64,000 bases of DNA from Roseibium porphyridii. Lineage in GTDB: Bacteria > Pseudomonadota > Alphaproteobacteria > Rhizobiales > Stappiaceae. The stretch lies in contig NZ_CP120863.1 in NCBI RefSeq assembly GCF_026191725.2, positions 3,576,001 through 3,640,000 on the forward strand. Reading direction: 5' to 3'. The translations under genes and the position numbers were made by a program. Below are positions 8,225 through 17,022 of the stretch, one piece after another. Numbering within the stretch: position 1 is the stretch's first letter; each line of letters opens with the position of its first letter. The notes beneath the pieces were generated by a model. The model worked only from the letters and a program-made list of their open reading frames with translations, was not told the origin of the DNA and searched no databases.

Positions 8225-10218
8225 ACCGGGAATTTCTAGATCTTTACAATCAGGAGCTCACCTATCTGCGTGAACAGGGTGTCGCCTTCGCTGAGGCATA
8301 TCCGGCTGTTGCAGAACGGCTTGGCGGCCTTCTGGAAGACAGATCCGATCCGATGCTTTCAGGCTTGCTGGAAGGCACCGCGTTTCTGGCAGCGCGCGTC
8401 CAGTTGAAGATGAAGCACGAGTTTTCAGAGTTCACTTCCAATCTTTTTGAACAGCTCTATCCAACCGCGCTTGCTCCAATACCTTCGATGGTGCTTGCCC
8501 GGGTAAAGCCAAAATACGGCGACGCGAACCTGCGCAACGGTATCAAGATCGCGCGCCATGCCCCCATGGAAGCCGTTTTCCGGGAACGGAGGGGTGAAGT
8601 CAGGTGCCGTTTTACGCTGTGCGCGCCGATCACGATGACCCCTCTTGAACTTACAGATGCCAAATATCTGAGTTCCGCGGCCCAAATCTCTGGTCTCGGC
8701 GCCGAAATGGCCGAAGACAAACGTGCGCGCGCAGGCCTTTCGATCACCCTCACCCACCGCATGGCGGAGGATCCTGAAAATGAGGTCTCGGCGGAAGAAG
8801 CGCAGAAGAAACCTGAATATCAGGTTGCGGGCTGCAGGATAAACGAGCTGCCGATCCGCCTGGTCGGCCCGATGGATCTTGCTGCAAAAGTGTATGAGCA
8901 GATCTTCGGACACACAATCGCGCTTTATCTGAGAACAGAAGACTCATACGGTCAGGCCACCCTTCACCGGGTCCCCGTAAATGCTATCGAGCAACTCGGG
9001 TTTGATGAAGAAGACGCGCTTTTGCATAATGACCGCCGCCTTTTCGTCGGCTTCGACCACATTCGCGACTATTTCAACTTCCCGCGCAGTTTCCTGGGCT
9101 TCCGCCTCACTGGCCTGCGTCGCTATCTCGACCGGATCAATGCGAAGTCCTTTGAACTCGTCTTCGTGTTCGACGAAGCGGAAACCCGTTTGCCTGCGCA
9201 TGTCGAGCACAAGATTTTCGCTCTACACACCGCACCGGCTGTCAATCTGTTCGAACGACAGACCGATCGCGTTCCGATCAAGAAAGGCCAGCATGAATTT
9301 GCGGTCATTGCGGACAGAACACGTCCACTGGACTACGAGGTGCACGCAGTTACAGAAGTGAATGCCCACTTCTCGGGCGGACAGAAACGGGCTGTGGAAC
9401 CGCTTTATAGCGTTGCTCCCGATACCGAGAAGGCAGGACATGAGTGGTTCTACACCATACGTCGCTTGCCGCGCAGACAGTCCTCATCGGAACTCCGGCG
9501 CATGCAGCCAAGCCCATACATTGGGACCGAGACTTTCATTTCCATTTCCAGCGGCGCTCAGGCAACGGCCCTTTTGCAAAGTGGCGACAAGCGGCTGGCG
9601 GAGCTCTCATTGAAGGTGATGGCATCGAACCGCTCGCTTGCGGCAGATCTTCCGGTCGGGTCCAATCCCGACAAGGCGGCCGTCGGCGATTTCCGCATTC
9701 TTGAGGATGTCAGCCTGAAAGTCGATTGTGTCGCCGGCCCAACCGCACCAAGGCCGCCGTTGCTGTCATACAATGAACGCCTTGGTGAAGATGGGCATTC
9801 CGGAGCAATCGCCTGGAGGCTCATCAATATCCTGGCGCTCAACCACACCGGACTGGTGCACGATGCGGCTGGAGAAGATGGAAGATCTTTCCGTGACCTT
9901 TTGAGCGTCTTTGCCCCGTTGTCTGACAACGCCTCCGACCGTCAGGCCCAGTCGGTTCGCTCAGTCTCAACCCGTCCGGTTGTTCGAAGGCTTCAGCAGA
10001 AGTCAGGCACCGGCGTTGCCAGGGGTCTGGAGATCACGATCACGCTGGATGACAAGGCATTCGAAGGAGCGAGCGCCTTTCTGATGGGAGCTGTGCTTGA
10101 TCGGTTCCTTGCAGAATATGCGTCCATCAATCACTTCACCCAATGCGTAATTGCCACCACCGAACGTGGAACGATCATGAAATGGCCGCCAAGGATCGGC
10201 GCAAAGGGGATCCTATGA
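8221..10218 (+). CDS. tssF: T6SS baseplate protein TssF
   Basis: TssF forms the baseplate wedge with TssE, TssG and TssK. The 665-residue product begins with the family hallmark NREFLDLYNQELTYLREQG and continues with FAEAYPAVAERLGG, DPMLSGLLEGTAFLAARVQ and LYPTALAPIPSM. The middle holds the DYFNFPRSFLGFRLTG segment, and the C terminus has an AFLMGAVLDRFLAEYASIN segment with the common ending FTQCVIATTERG. Length is slightly above the usual 580-630, through inserted loops. It overlaps tssE at its start and tssG at its end by ATGA junctions. Confidence 0.95.
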   Translation: MNREFLDLYNQELTYLREQGVAFAEAYPAVAERLGGLLEDRSDPMLSGLLEGTAFLAARVQLKMKHEFSEFTSNLFEQLYPTALAPIPSMVLARVKPKYGDANLRNGIKIARHAPMEAVFRERRGEVRCRFTLCAPITMTPLELTDAKYLSSAAQISGLGAEMAEDKRARAGLSITLTHRMAEDPENEVSAEEAQKKPEYQVAGCRINELPIRLVGPMDLAAKVYEQIFGHTIALYLRTEDSYGQATLHRVPVNAIEQLGFDEEDALLHNDRRLFVGFDHIRDYFNFPRSFLGFRLTGLRRYLDRINAKSFELVFVFDEAETRLPAHVEHKIFALHTAPAVNLFERQTDRVPIKKGQHEFAVIADRTRPLDYEVHAVTEVNAHFSGGQKRAVEPLYSVAPDTEKAGHEWFYTIRRLPRRQSSSELRRMQPSPYIGTETFISISSGAQATALLQSGDKRLAELSLKVMASNRSLAADLPVGSNPDKAAVGDFRILEDVSLKVDCVAGPTAPRPPLLSYNERLGEDGHSGAIAWRLINILALNHTGLVHDAAGEDGRSFRDLLSVFAPLSDNASDRQAQSVRSVSTRPVVRRLQQKSGTGVARGLEITITLDDKAFEGASAFLMGAVLDRFLAEYASINHFTQCVIATTERGTIMKWPPRIGAKGIL

Positions 10219-11855
10219 GCGGCAAGGACGACAAAAGCACACGCGGGAAAAAGAAAAAGCCTGACCGGAAACCTGCCGCGGACAAGACGGTTGTTCAAAT
10301 CGGGGCGCAAAAACCGGCTGATTGGCAAGCAGCCGAAGAGAGTACCGACGTTCAGCAAGATAGTGTTGAAACGCTTACGCTTGATCCCGCTGACCTGGAA
10401 ACACCCTGGCCAGAAACAGCACCTGTTCACAACGAAAGCGTTTTTCAGGAAAAAACCGAAACGCCGCGCGACGCAGCCACAGATCCTGTGTCCAATGAGC
10501 CCGATAAAACTGTCATCAGTGCAAAGCACCAGGATACTGCCAAGCCACAGGAAGACAGCCGCGAACCGGAACAGAAATCCACCTCAGAAGATGTTCCTGA
10601 CCAAAGCAATGGTGACACGGTGGAGCCGCTCGCGGCGCCGTCTGACCAACAGTCTGACCTGGACGCAGAGCCGGTCCCGAACGAAGAACCGAGAATAGAA
10701 GTTCCCGTTCAGCAGCAATATGCATCTCTTCTGGCCGCATTAAGTGCCCGTATCGAAAAACATCCTGGTGGTCATGACCTCTTGGCGGTGCTGCGTATGC
10801 TCGAGGGGCAAACCGCACCCGGCGCGCAAGCTCCGGCAGGCATGAATCCGAAGAAAAAGGCTGATGAACCCGCCCCACCCCGGATCGGAAAAAGCCGCAG
10901 ATCCATGGAAGACATTGTTCGTTTTGGGCAAGATCCTTCCAGCGAATATGCTCCATCAACGATTGAACGTGCTACGCGCGATGCTGATGGTGGACTAGTG
11001 CTGCTGGAGCGTTTCCTGGGTATGCTCGGGCCTCACGGTGCGTTGCCGGCTGCTTATACCGACGAAGCCATCATGCGCGGCCTGCGTGGCGAGGACAGTT
11101 TTCCGCGCTTTCTCGATGTCTTCAACAATCGCTTTGTTCAGCTGTTTTATCGTGCATGGGCCGACGCACGCCCGATTGTCCAACACGACCGACCCGACGA
11201 TGACCGTTTCCTTGCCTATCTGGGAGCGCCAATCGGGATCGGTTCGCCGATTTTCCGCGACCTCGACCATATCGATGATCGCCTCAAGCTTCTTTATGCA
11301 GGCCTGACATCTGCAAAGACGAAAAGCGCCGCCCGCCTTAAGGCGCTGATCACCGGCGTTTTTGGCGTAGAAGTCGAAATTGATCAATGTGTCGGCACCT
11401 GGCTGCACCTGGACAAGGACGACCAACTCAGCCTCGGCGGTTTTGGTCCGGGGGGCGCTGGACAGTTGGGGGCAGACACGATCGTTGGTGCCAAGGTGTA
11501 CAGCGTCAGTGACAAGATCCGCATAAGGATCTTCACCAGCTCCTTGGAAGAATACCGCAAGTTTTTGCCGCCGACCCGGACAAAGCCAAATCTTTGGACT
11601 GAAAAGCTCTTCGATCTGATCGATTTTTATCTCGGTCTGGAAATTGAATACGAGATCGAATTGGCCCTGCCCAAACGATGTGCTTCTGCGGTTCAGATGA
11701 ACAGCAGCAGTTCTGCAACATTGGGGCACATTGGCTGGCTGAAGCCCCCTTCCTCAGAGGAAACAGACGAGGAAAAGTTCGAGTTTGAAGATGAGGAAAT
11801 GCTGACCGACACCCGTTTCCGGCCTGTGCGCCGCCATACTACCGTCTATCAATAG
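10215..11855 (+). CDS. tssG: T6SS baseplate protein TssG with long disordered N-terminal extension
   Basis: The C-terminal part from about residue 220 is a normal TssG: SMEDIVRFGQDPSSEYAPS, LVLLERFLGMLGPHGALP, FLDVFNNRFVQLFYRAWAD and FGVEVEIDQCVGTWLHL. It is preceded by about 200 residues that are Lys-rich for 20 residues and then rich in Glu, Asp, Pro, Thr and Gln, with no hydrophobic core. This extension is absent from ordinary TssG proteins (about 340 residues), so the 546-residue product is unusual. It carries two similar short motifs, DKTVV at Thr25 and DKTVI at Thr99. I chose ATG 10215, overlapping the tssF stop, rather than an in-frame ATG at 10143, because it gives the usual coupling and the longer form would lie deep inside tssF. 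Confidence 0.9.
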   Translation: MSGKDDKSTRGKKKKPDRKPAADKTVVQIGAQKPADWQAAEESTDVQQDSVETLTLDPADLETPWPETAPVHNESVFQEKTETPRDAATDPVSNEPDKTVISAKHQDTAKPQEDSREPEQKSTSEDVPDQSNGDTVEPLAAPSDQQSDLDAEPVPNEEPRIEVPVQQQYASLLAALSARIEKHPGGHDLLAVLRMLEGQTAPGAQAPAGMNPKKKADEPAPPRIGKSRRSMEDIVRFGQDPSSEYAPSTIERATRDADGGLVLLERFLGMLGPHGALPAAYTDEAIMRGLRGEDSFPRFLDVFNNRFVQLFYRAWADARPIVQHDRPDDDRFLAYLGAPIGIGSPIFRDLDHIDDRLKLLYAGLTSAKTKSAARLKALITGVFGVEVEIDQCVGTWLHLDKDDQLSLGGFGPGGAGQLGADTIVGAKVYSVSDKIRIRIFTSSLEEYRKFLPPTRTKPNLWTEKLFDLIDFYLGLEIEYEIELALPKRCASAVQMNSSSSATLGHIGWLKPPSSEETDEEKFEFEDEEMLTDTRFRPVRRHTTVYQ

Positions 11856-11880
11856 GTCTCTAATTTGAAAGGCCGATGTT

Positions 11881-14688
11881 ATGAGTGACATTCTGGTTGA
11901 AACTGTTGCCAACAAACTCACCACGGTAAGCTACGAGTGCCTGGAAAAGGCCATGCGGCTGACCAAAAGTTCCGGTCACCGGCACTTAGAAATCCTGCAC
12001 TGGCTCTACTATCTGATCCGGGACGAGAATACAGATCTGACGCATATTCTCCGCCACTACGGGATCGACCTTGGAGCTGTTCACGCGGATCTTCAGCAGG
12101 CCATTTCGGATCTCAAGATCAACCAGACCGAATTGCCATCCATGTCGGCACCTTTTCAGGAAGCGCTGGAGCGCGCCTGGTTTGAAGGGACGCTGCGCTT
12201 CGGCGACTATAAAATCCGCTCAGCTTATGTGCTGCTTGCGGTCATGGGCGACAAAAGCTCCTGGCGTCAGCTTTGCAGATACTCCTCCGCCCTGGAAACG
12301 CTCAACAAGGATGAAATCATCCGTGAGTTTGAATCCATTGCAGGCGCGTCCTCTGAAACCGGTGCGCGGCCAATCGATGGGTCCGGCCCAAAGGCTGCCG
12401 CAGGTGCAGCCCCTGGCGAGGCCGCCGAGGCATCGCCGGGCAGCGGCGTCGGCGAGGATGCCCTTACCCAGTTTACGGTCGATTTCACAGCCCGTGCACG
12501 AGCTGACGAATTTGATCCCATTGTCGGACGAGATGAAGAAATCCGTCAGGTTATCGATGTTCTGATGCGCCGTCGCCAGAACAATCCAATCCTGACCGGC
12601 GAAGCCGGCGTCGGTAAAACCGCAATTGTTGAAGGTTTCGCCCAAAAAATTGTGTCAGGCGACGTCCCACCCGCACTGCTCGGAACAAGATTGTGCGCTC
12701 TGGATCTCGGGCTGCTGCAGGCCGGGGCCTCCATGAAGGGTGAATTCGAAAAACGCCTGCGCGCGGTCATCGATGCCGTTCATGCCTCCATTGTGCCAAC
12801 CATCCTCTTCATTGACGAAGCGCATACACTTGTTGGTGCGGGCGGTGCAGCAGGAACAGGCGATGCTGCCAACTTGTTGAAACCCGCGCTTGCCCGCGGG
12901 ACACTGCGGACAGTGGCAGCCACCACCTGGTCCGAATACCGGCAGCATTTTGAAAAAGACCCCGCACTGACACGTCGCTTCCAGCCGGTACAGGTGGATG
13001 AGCCGGACGAAGAGAAGTGTTTTACCATGGTGCGTGGTCTACTCGGCCCGATGGAAGACCATCATCAGGTGCGCATTCTTGACAGCGCAGTGAAAGCTGC
13101 GGTTTCCCTGTCTCGCCGCTACATCCCTGCCCGACAATTGCCTGACAAAGCAGTCAGCGTCCTGGATACGGCCTCCGCCAAGGTCAACATTTCGCAAGCA
13201 GCTCATCCTGCTCGCCTTTCTGACCTTGTCGCCAAGAAGGGTTTTCTGGAAACGGAAAAACAGGCCCTCCTGAACGATGCCGAACTTGGCCACGACGGTG
13301 CTGAGCAACTCGAAGCAATCGATGAAGCGATTGCGGACACGGAAACAGCCATCGGAGAGGTTCAGGAAGCATGGGAGAAAGAGCGCAAATTGGTGGCCAG
13401 CATCCGCAGCCTGAATGCCGCGCTTGCCCGGCTGAAGAACGGTGAACCGGCCCCCATGCCGGAAAGTGCTCCTGAAGAAGCTGAGAACGGCGACGCGCCT
13501 GCCCTTGTTCCAATCGACGACCTGGATCTCGACCTTGATGTCGATCTTGAGGACGAAGAAGCGATCCGGACAGCTCTCAAGGAAAATCGGGAAGCACTTG
13601 CGGAGATCCCCGAAGAAGACCGGATGGTCTTTGCCTATGTCGATGACGATGCAGTCGCCACGATCATAGCCGACTGGACCGGCATTCCTGTTGGTCGCAT
13701 GGTTCAGGATGAAATGGAGACGATCCTCAGTCTCTCCGACACACTGAACAAGCGCGTGATTGGGCAGGCACATGGACTTGGCATGATTTCCAAAAGGATT
13801 GAAACCAGTCGCGCTCAACTGGGCAATCCGGACAAACCGATCGGCGTCTTCATGCTTTGCGGCCCATCCGGTGTCGGCAAGACCGAAACGGCGATTGCAC
13901 TCGCTGAAGCTCTCTACGGCGGCGAAGACAACCTGATCACGATCAACATGTCGGAATTTCAGGAAGCGCATTCAGTGTCCGGCCTGAAAGGGGCGCCTCC
14001 CGGATATGTCGGATATGGCGAAGGTGGCCGGCTGACAGAGGCCGTGCGCCGTAAGCCCTATTCCGTGGTGCTGCTGGACGAGGTGGAAAAAGCGCACCCG
14101 GACGTGCATGAAATATTCTTCCAGGTCTTCGACAAGGGCTGGATGGAAGATGGAATGGGCCGGAAGATCGACTTCCGCAACACACTGATCCTGTTGACGT
14201 CAAACGTGGGCACGGATCAGATCATGGATGCTGCGGGCCACATACTTGACCAGCCGATTTCTGACGATCCGACTGTTGCAGCGGTTGACCCAAATGCGCC
14301 TGATCCGGAAAAACTTGCTGAAGACCTACGGCCTGCTTTGCTGGACGTTTTCCCACCTGCTCTGCTTGGCCGTATTGTTACGATCCCCTATTTCCCGCTG
14401 TCGCCATCTGTGCTCGGCTTCATCATCAGGTTGCAGCTTAACCGCGTCGTAAAGCGTGTAAAACAGAACCAAAATGCGGAACTTGTCTATGGAGACGACG
14501 TGGTCGCGCATATCGTGTCTCTTTGCCGCGATCCTGACAGCGGTGGGCGTATGATCGATAACATTCTGACCAACGACCTGCTGCCGAAACTCTCCAGAGC
14601 CTTCCTGACAGCCCAGATGAATGGTCAGGAAATCAAGACGGCAACAGTGCACGCATCTGATGGAGAGCTGAGCGTCACGACAGACTGA
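11881..14688 (+). CDS. tssH: T6SS sheath-recycling AAA+ ATPase TssH (ClpV)
   Basis: ClpV disassembles contracted TssBC sheaths. The 935-residue protein has a ClpN repeat domain (about residues 1-150), a linker rich in Gly and Ala, and a first AAA+ module with Walker [10 protein letters not shown] and Walker [14 protein letters not shown] coiled middle domain follows, then a second AAA+ module with Walker [10 protein letters not shown] and [14 protein letters not shown], and a ClpB D2-type C terminus. The middle domain is enlarged by about 60 residues at roughly residues 515-585. This part includes a strongly acidic run ([15 protein letters not shown]) before the conserved [12 protein letters not shown]. 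It is the last gene of the plus-strand T6SS row, 25 bases after tssG. Confidence 0.95.
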   Translation: MSDILVETVANKLTTVSYECLEKAMRLTKSSGHRHLEILHWLYYLIRDENTDLTHILRHYGIDLGAVHADLQQAISDLKINQTELPSMSAPFQEALERAWFEGTLRFGDYKIRSAYVLLAVMGDKSSWRQLCRYSSALETLNKDEIIREFESIAGASSETGARPIDGSGPKAAAGAAPGEAAEASPGSGVGEDALTQFTVDFTARARADEFDPIVGRDEEIRQVIDVLMRRRQNNPILTGEAGVGKTAIVEGFAQKIVSGDVPPALLGTRLCALDLGLLQAGASMKGEFEKRLRAVIDAVHASIVPTILFIDEAHTLVGAGGAAGTGDAANLLKPALARGTLRTVAATTWSEYRQHFEKDPALTRRFQPVQVDEPDEEKCFTMVRGLLGPMEDHHQVRILDSAVKAAVSLSRRYIPARQLPDKAVSVLDTASAKVNISQAAHPARLSDLVAKKGFLETEKQALLNDAELGHDGAEQLEAIDEAIADTETAIGEVQEAWEKERKLVASIRSLNAALARLKNGEPAPMPESAPEEAENGDAPALVPIDDLDLDLDVDLEDEEAIRTALKENREALAEIPEEDRMVFAYVDDDAVATIIADWTGIPVGRMVQDEMETILSLSDTLNKRVIGQAHGLGMISKRIETSRAQLGNPDKPIGVFMLCGPSGVGKTETAIALAEALYGGEDNLITINMSEFQEAHSVSGLKGAPPGYVGYGEGGRLTEAVRRKPYSVVLLDEVEKAHPDVHEIFFQVFDKGWMEDGMGRKIDFRNTLILLTSNVGTDQIMDAAGHILDQPISDDPTVAAVDPNAPDPEKLAEDLRPALLDVFPPALLGRIVTIPYFPLSPSVLGFIIRLQLNRVVKRVKQNQNAELVYGDDVVAHIVSLCRDPDSGGRMIDNILTNDLLPKLSRAFLTAQMNGQEIKTATVHASDGELSVTTD

Positions 14689-14766
14689 GTTGAACCAAGA
14701 ACTCAATTTCACCCTGCGCTCAGCTTTTGGTTTTTGGATGATCGACGCCAGGAAGAATGGTTCACG

Positions 14767-14802
14767 GATATGCGAGACATGGGAAACTTGATCTCGCATA
14801 TC
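14767..14802. terminator. Hairpins in the tssH/M23 convergent gap, likely bidirectional terminator
   Basis: The 229-base gap between the converging tssH and M23 genes holds a perfect 11-bp inverted repeat GATATGCGAGA/TCTCGCATATC (14767-14777 with 14792-14802) with a 14-base loop. A shorter stem TGAGTT/AACTCA overlaps the tssH stop codon at 14686-14705 and is followed by ATTTC. Neither has a long T tract, so termination efficiency is uncertain, but the position fits transcript ends from both sides. Confidence 0.5.
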
Positions 14803-14917
14803 TCTTGGGGCCTCGAAACTAGAGCGGAAAGCTGGATTGTTCAGTTCAGCTTCCGGGGAACACAATCCACATCAGAGTTGAAGCTCTGTGTCTTTCAAGA
14901 ACTGATTGAATACGTGT

Positions 14918-16921
14918 CTATTGTACGCTCAAGATTTCGCCGACAACAGAGCGATAGTCTTTGAGATCCTTACTCGCAACGGATTGCGGTGCGTCTGATC
15001 CGGTTTCCATTTCGAATGCGAGCGGGTCGGTCGGTTCACCGCGTTGCCGGATCTCAAAATGCAGGTGCGGACCGGTAGACAGTCCTGTCGTGCCAACATA
15101 GCCGATCAGATCTCCGGCCTGGACGACCGTCCCTTTTTCGATGCCATCCCCATATTCGTGCATATGAGCATATCTGGTCGTAATTCCATCCTTGTGTGTG
15201 AGCTCGATGAAATTACCGTACCCTCCACGTACGTCGCGGTAAGTTACCTTTCCAGAAAACGCAGCTCGAATTGGTGTTCCCGTCGGTGCAGCCCAGTCAA
15301 CACCCGCATGCAGTCTCTCCGTCTTCTTGATCGGGTGAAAACGCATGCCGAATTTTGAGGTCAAAACCCCTTTTACCGGAACAAGCATGGCGCCTGACAG
15401 GCTAACCTTTCCGCCTTCACTGACACAGGCAAATCCTCTGTTCCCAGGAGCCTTGAGCACATAACAACGCACTGACCAGTCATCGCCTCGGCGTACTCCG
15501 GCAAACAGAACGCGGCCACCGCCTCGTTTTTCGTCTCTTGGTGCATCAGTGAACACAAGGGTAAATCGTTCATCCGGTTTGATCGCCCGTTTCAGATCTG
15601 TCGTTGGAGCCAGATAGGCGATGGCTTCACCCACGATTGAGGCCGGCACCGCATTGCGGACAGCTGTTGCATAAAGACCGTCTATCAATCGATGCGTCTT
15701 GCCGGCAGATGCCCCACCATCGCCAGCGCCTTTATCGCTCGCGATCTTTTCTTCAACGATGGTTTTCCCGAACCAGGGGTCAGCTCCATGGACATAGCTG
15801 TCTCCATCCCGGCTCAGAGAAAACGCCGCAGTTCCAAGGTATCCATCCTCGGAATGAAAAGATATCTGCACAGGACGGTAATAGTCACCGATCCGCCCAA
15901 CCTTATTTGGCATTCGCACACCACGTACGGCGATTGCATCGCCCGCGATCAAATCGCCTTTCTTGAATTCTGATTGGGCGAATTCCTGCAAGGGCTTCAA
16001 GACATCTTCATCGAATCCCTTGGCTTTTAAATAGTCCGTCAGAGAGGTTGCCTTTTCGATCCGCTCCCGGACTTCAATTCTGCTCGGCCCCTGCCCGATC
16101 GGACGCTCTGTCAAAAAGAGATCCAATGTGTCAGTGGGTGGTTTCAGGAAAACCGGAAGATCCGTACCGCCATCGCTGATCTGATCTTCTTCAACAACCA
16201 GTCCCTCCGTATCTTCGCCACCACCAAAATTGCCGAACTGAAAATCGGCTTCACTGCCTGGTGCACGGATCACGAGATTCCCGTCAGCATCCAGCATCTG
16301 ACTGTCGAGAACGAAGGCCGTCAGCGTGGGGACCGCAACTTTGCCGGTATTCGCATTTGTTGGGACGGGCCGCTCAGAGAGTTCTATGCGCCTGCTTGAA
16401 GCTCCACTGCCGAGCAACACCGGGTCTCCTGCAAGCGGAATAACTGCCGACAACGCCATATCGAAAAACGGATCTGCCGGAACATCCAGTTCGTCGTCGC
16501 TTGCAACCACTGTTTCTGGGGCGGGCAGTTCTATCGGTTTGTTATCAGTTTCCGTCACTTGAACATTTTGGCCATCTGTGTCGCCCTGGACTGGCGCCTC
16601 AACACCGTCGGATAGTTCGGCAACATCGTTTCCTGGCAAATTTTCCGGCGGAGAAAACGAAATGGAGCCCGAAGTGAACAAATGCGTCAAACCTCCGACA
16701 ACTCCTCCGAACAGGAGAAAACCAACGGCAAGACCGGCGTAAACGAGCTTGGGCGAGGATTTGCTTTGTCGTGGCGGTGTTTTCTGCCGCGGTGCTTCCT
16801 GAGTAGCCTTCGCGGGTTCGGCTCTCTGCGCAGCTTGTGGCTTTCCCGCCGGCCGGATGATGGTCCGGTCGAATTCGGGCCTGTTGCCACCCTGATTTCG
16901 ATTGTCAGGCCATTGGGCCAT
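14918..16921 (-). CDS. Membrane-anchored M23 (LytM-type) peptidoglycan endopeptidase
   Basis: A 667-residue type II membrane protein. About 55 basic, Pro-rich cytosolic residues include FDRTIIRP (Thr20). A transmembrane segment follows at about residues 59-82, then a long acidic periplasmic linker and a region with LysM-like or opacity-associated features (SLTDYLKAKGFDEDVLKPL). The C-terminal M23 domain starts near residue 520. Zinc-binding residues are intact: HAGVD (HxxxD) and HLHFE (HxH). It should cleave peptide cross-links in peptidoglycan. ATG 16921 has AAGGAAGG upstream. A 7-bp hairpin TGGTTCC/GGAACCA at 16943-16959 lies just before the ribosome site. It is the last gene of the minus-strand caspase/cyclase block and might open the wall for T6SS assembly (inference). 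Confidence 0.9.
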   Translation of the reverse strand: MAQWPDNRNQGGNRPEFDRTIIRPAGKPQAAQRAEPAKATQEAPRQKTPPRQSKSSPKLVYAGLAVGFLLFGGVVGGLTHLFTSGSISFSPPENLPGNDVAELSDGVEAPVQGDTDGQNVQVTETDNKPIELPAPETVVASDDELDVPADPFFDMALSAVIPLAGDPVLLGSGASSRRIELSERPVPTNANTGKVAVPTLTAFVLDSQMLDADGNLVIRAPGSEADFQFGNFGGGEDTEGLVVEEDQISDGGTDLPVFLKPPTDTLDLFLTERPIGQGPSRIEVRERIEKATSLTDYLKAKGFDEDVLKPLQEFAQSEFKKGDLIAGDAIAVRGVRMPNKVGRIGDYYRPVQISFHSEDGYLGTAAFSLSRDGDSYVHGADPWFGKTIVEEKIASDKGAGDGGASAGKTHRLIDGLYATAVRNAVPASIVGEAIAYLAPTTDLKRAIKPDERFTLVFTDAPRDEKRGGGRVLFAGVRRGDDWSVRCYVLKAPGNRGFACVSEGGKVSLSGAMLVPVKGVLTSKFGMRFHPIKKTERLHAGVDWAAPTGTPIRAAFSGKVTYRDVRGGYGNFIELTHKDGITTRYAHMHEYGDGIEKGTVVQAGDLIGYVGTTGLSTGPHLHFEIRQRGEPTDPLAFEMETGSDAPQSVASKDLKDYRSVVGEILSVQ

Positions 16922-17022
16922 ACCGCCTTCCTTGCTCCCTCATGGTTCCATTGGAACCACCAAGTCTGAACAGTTTGATCATGCCGGATCGCAAGTTAGG
17001 ATGCAAAGGCTGAAAATAGTCG

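Noticed and set aside
13039..13971. Minus-strand open frame of 310 codons inside tssH
   Set aside because: Fully antisense to conserved AAA+ coding sequence with no start signal or domain.
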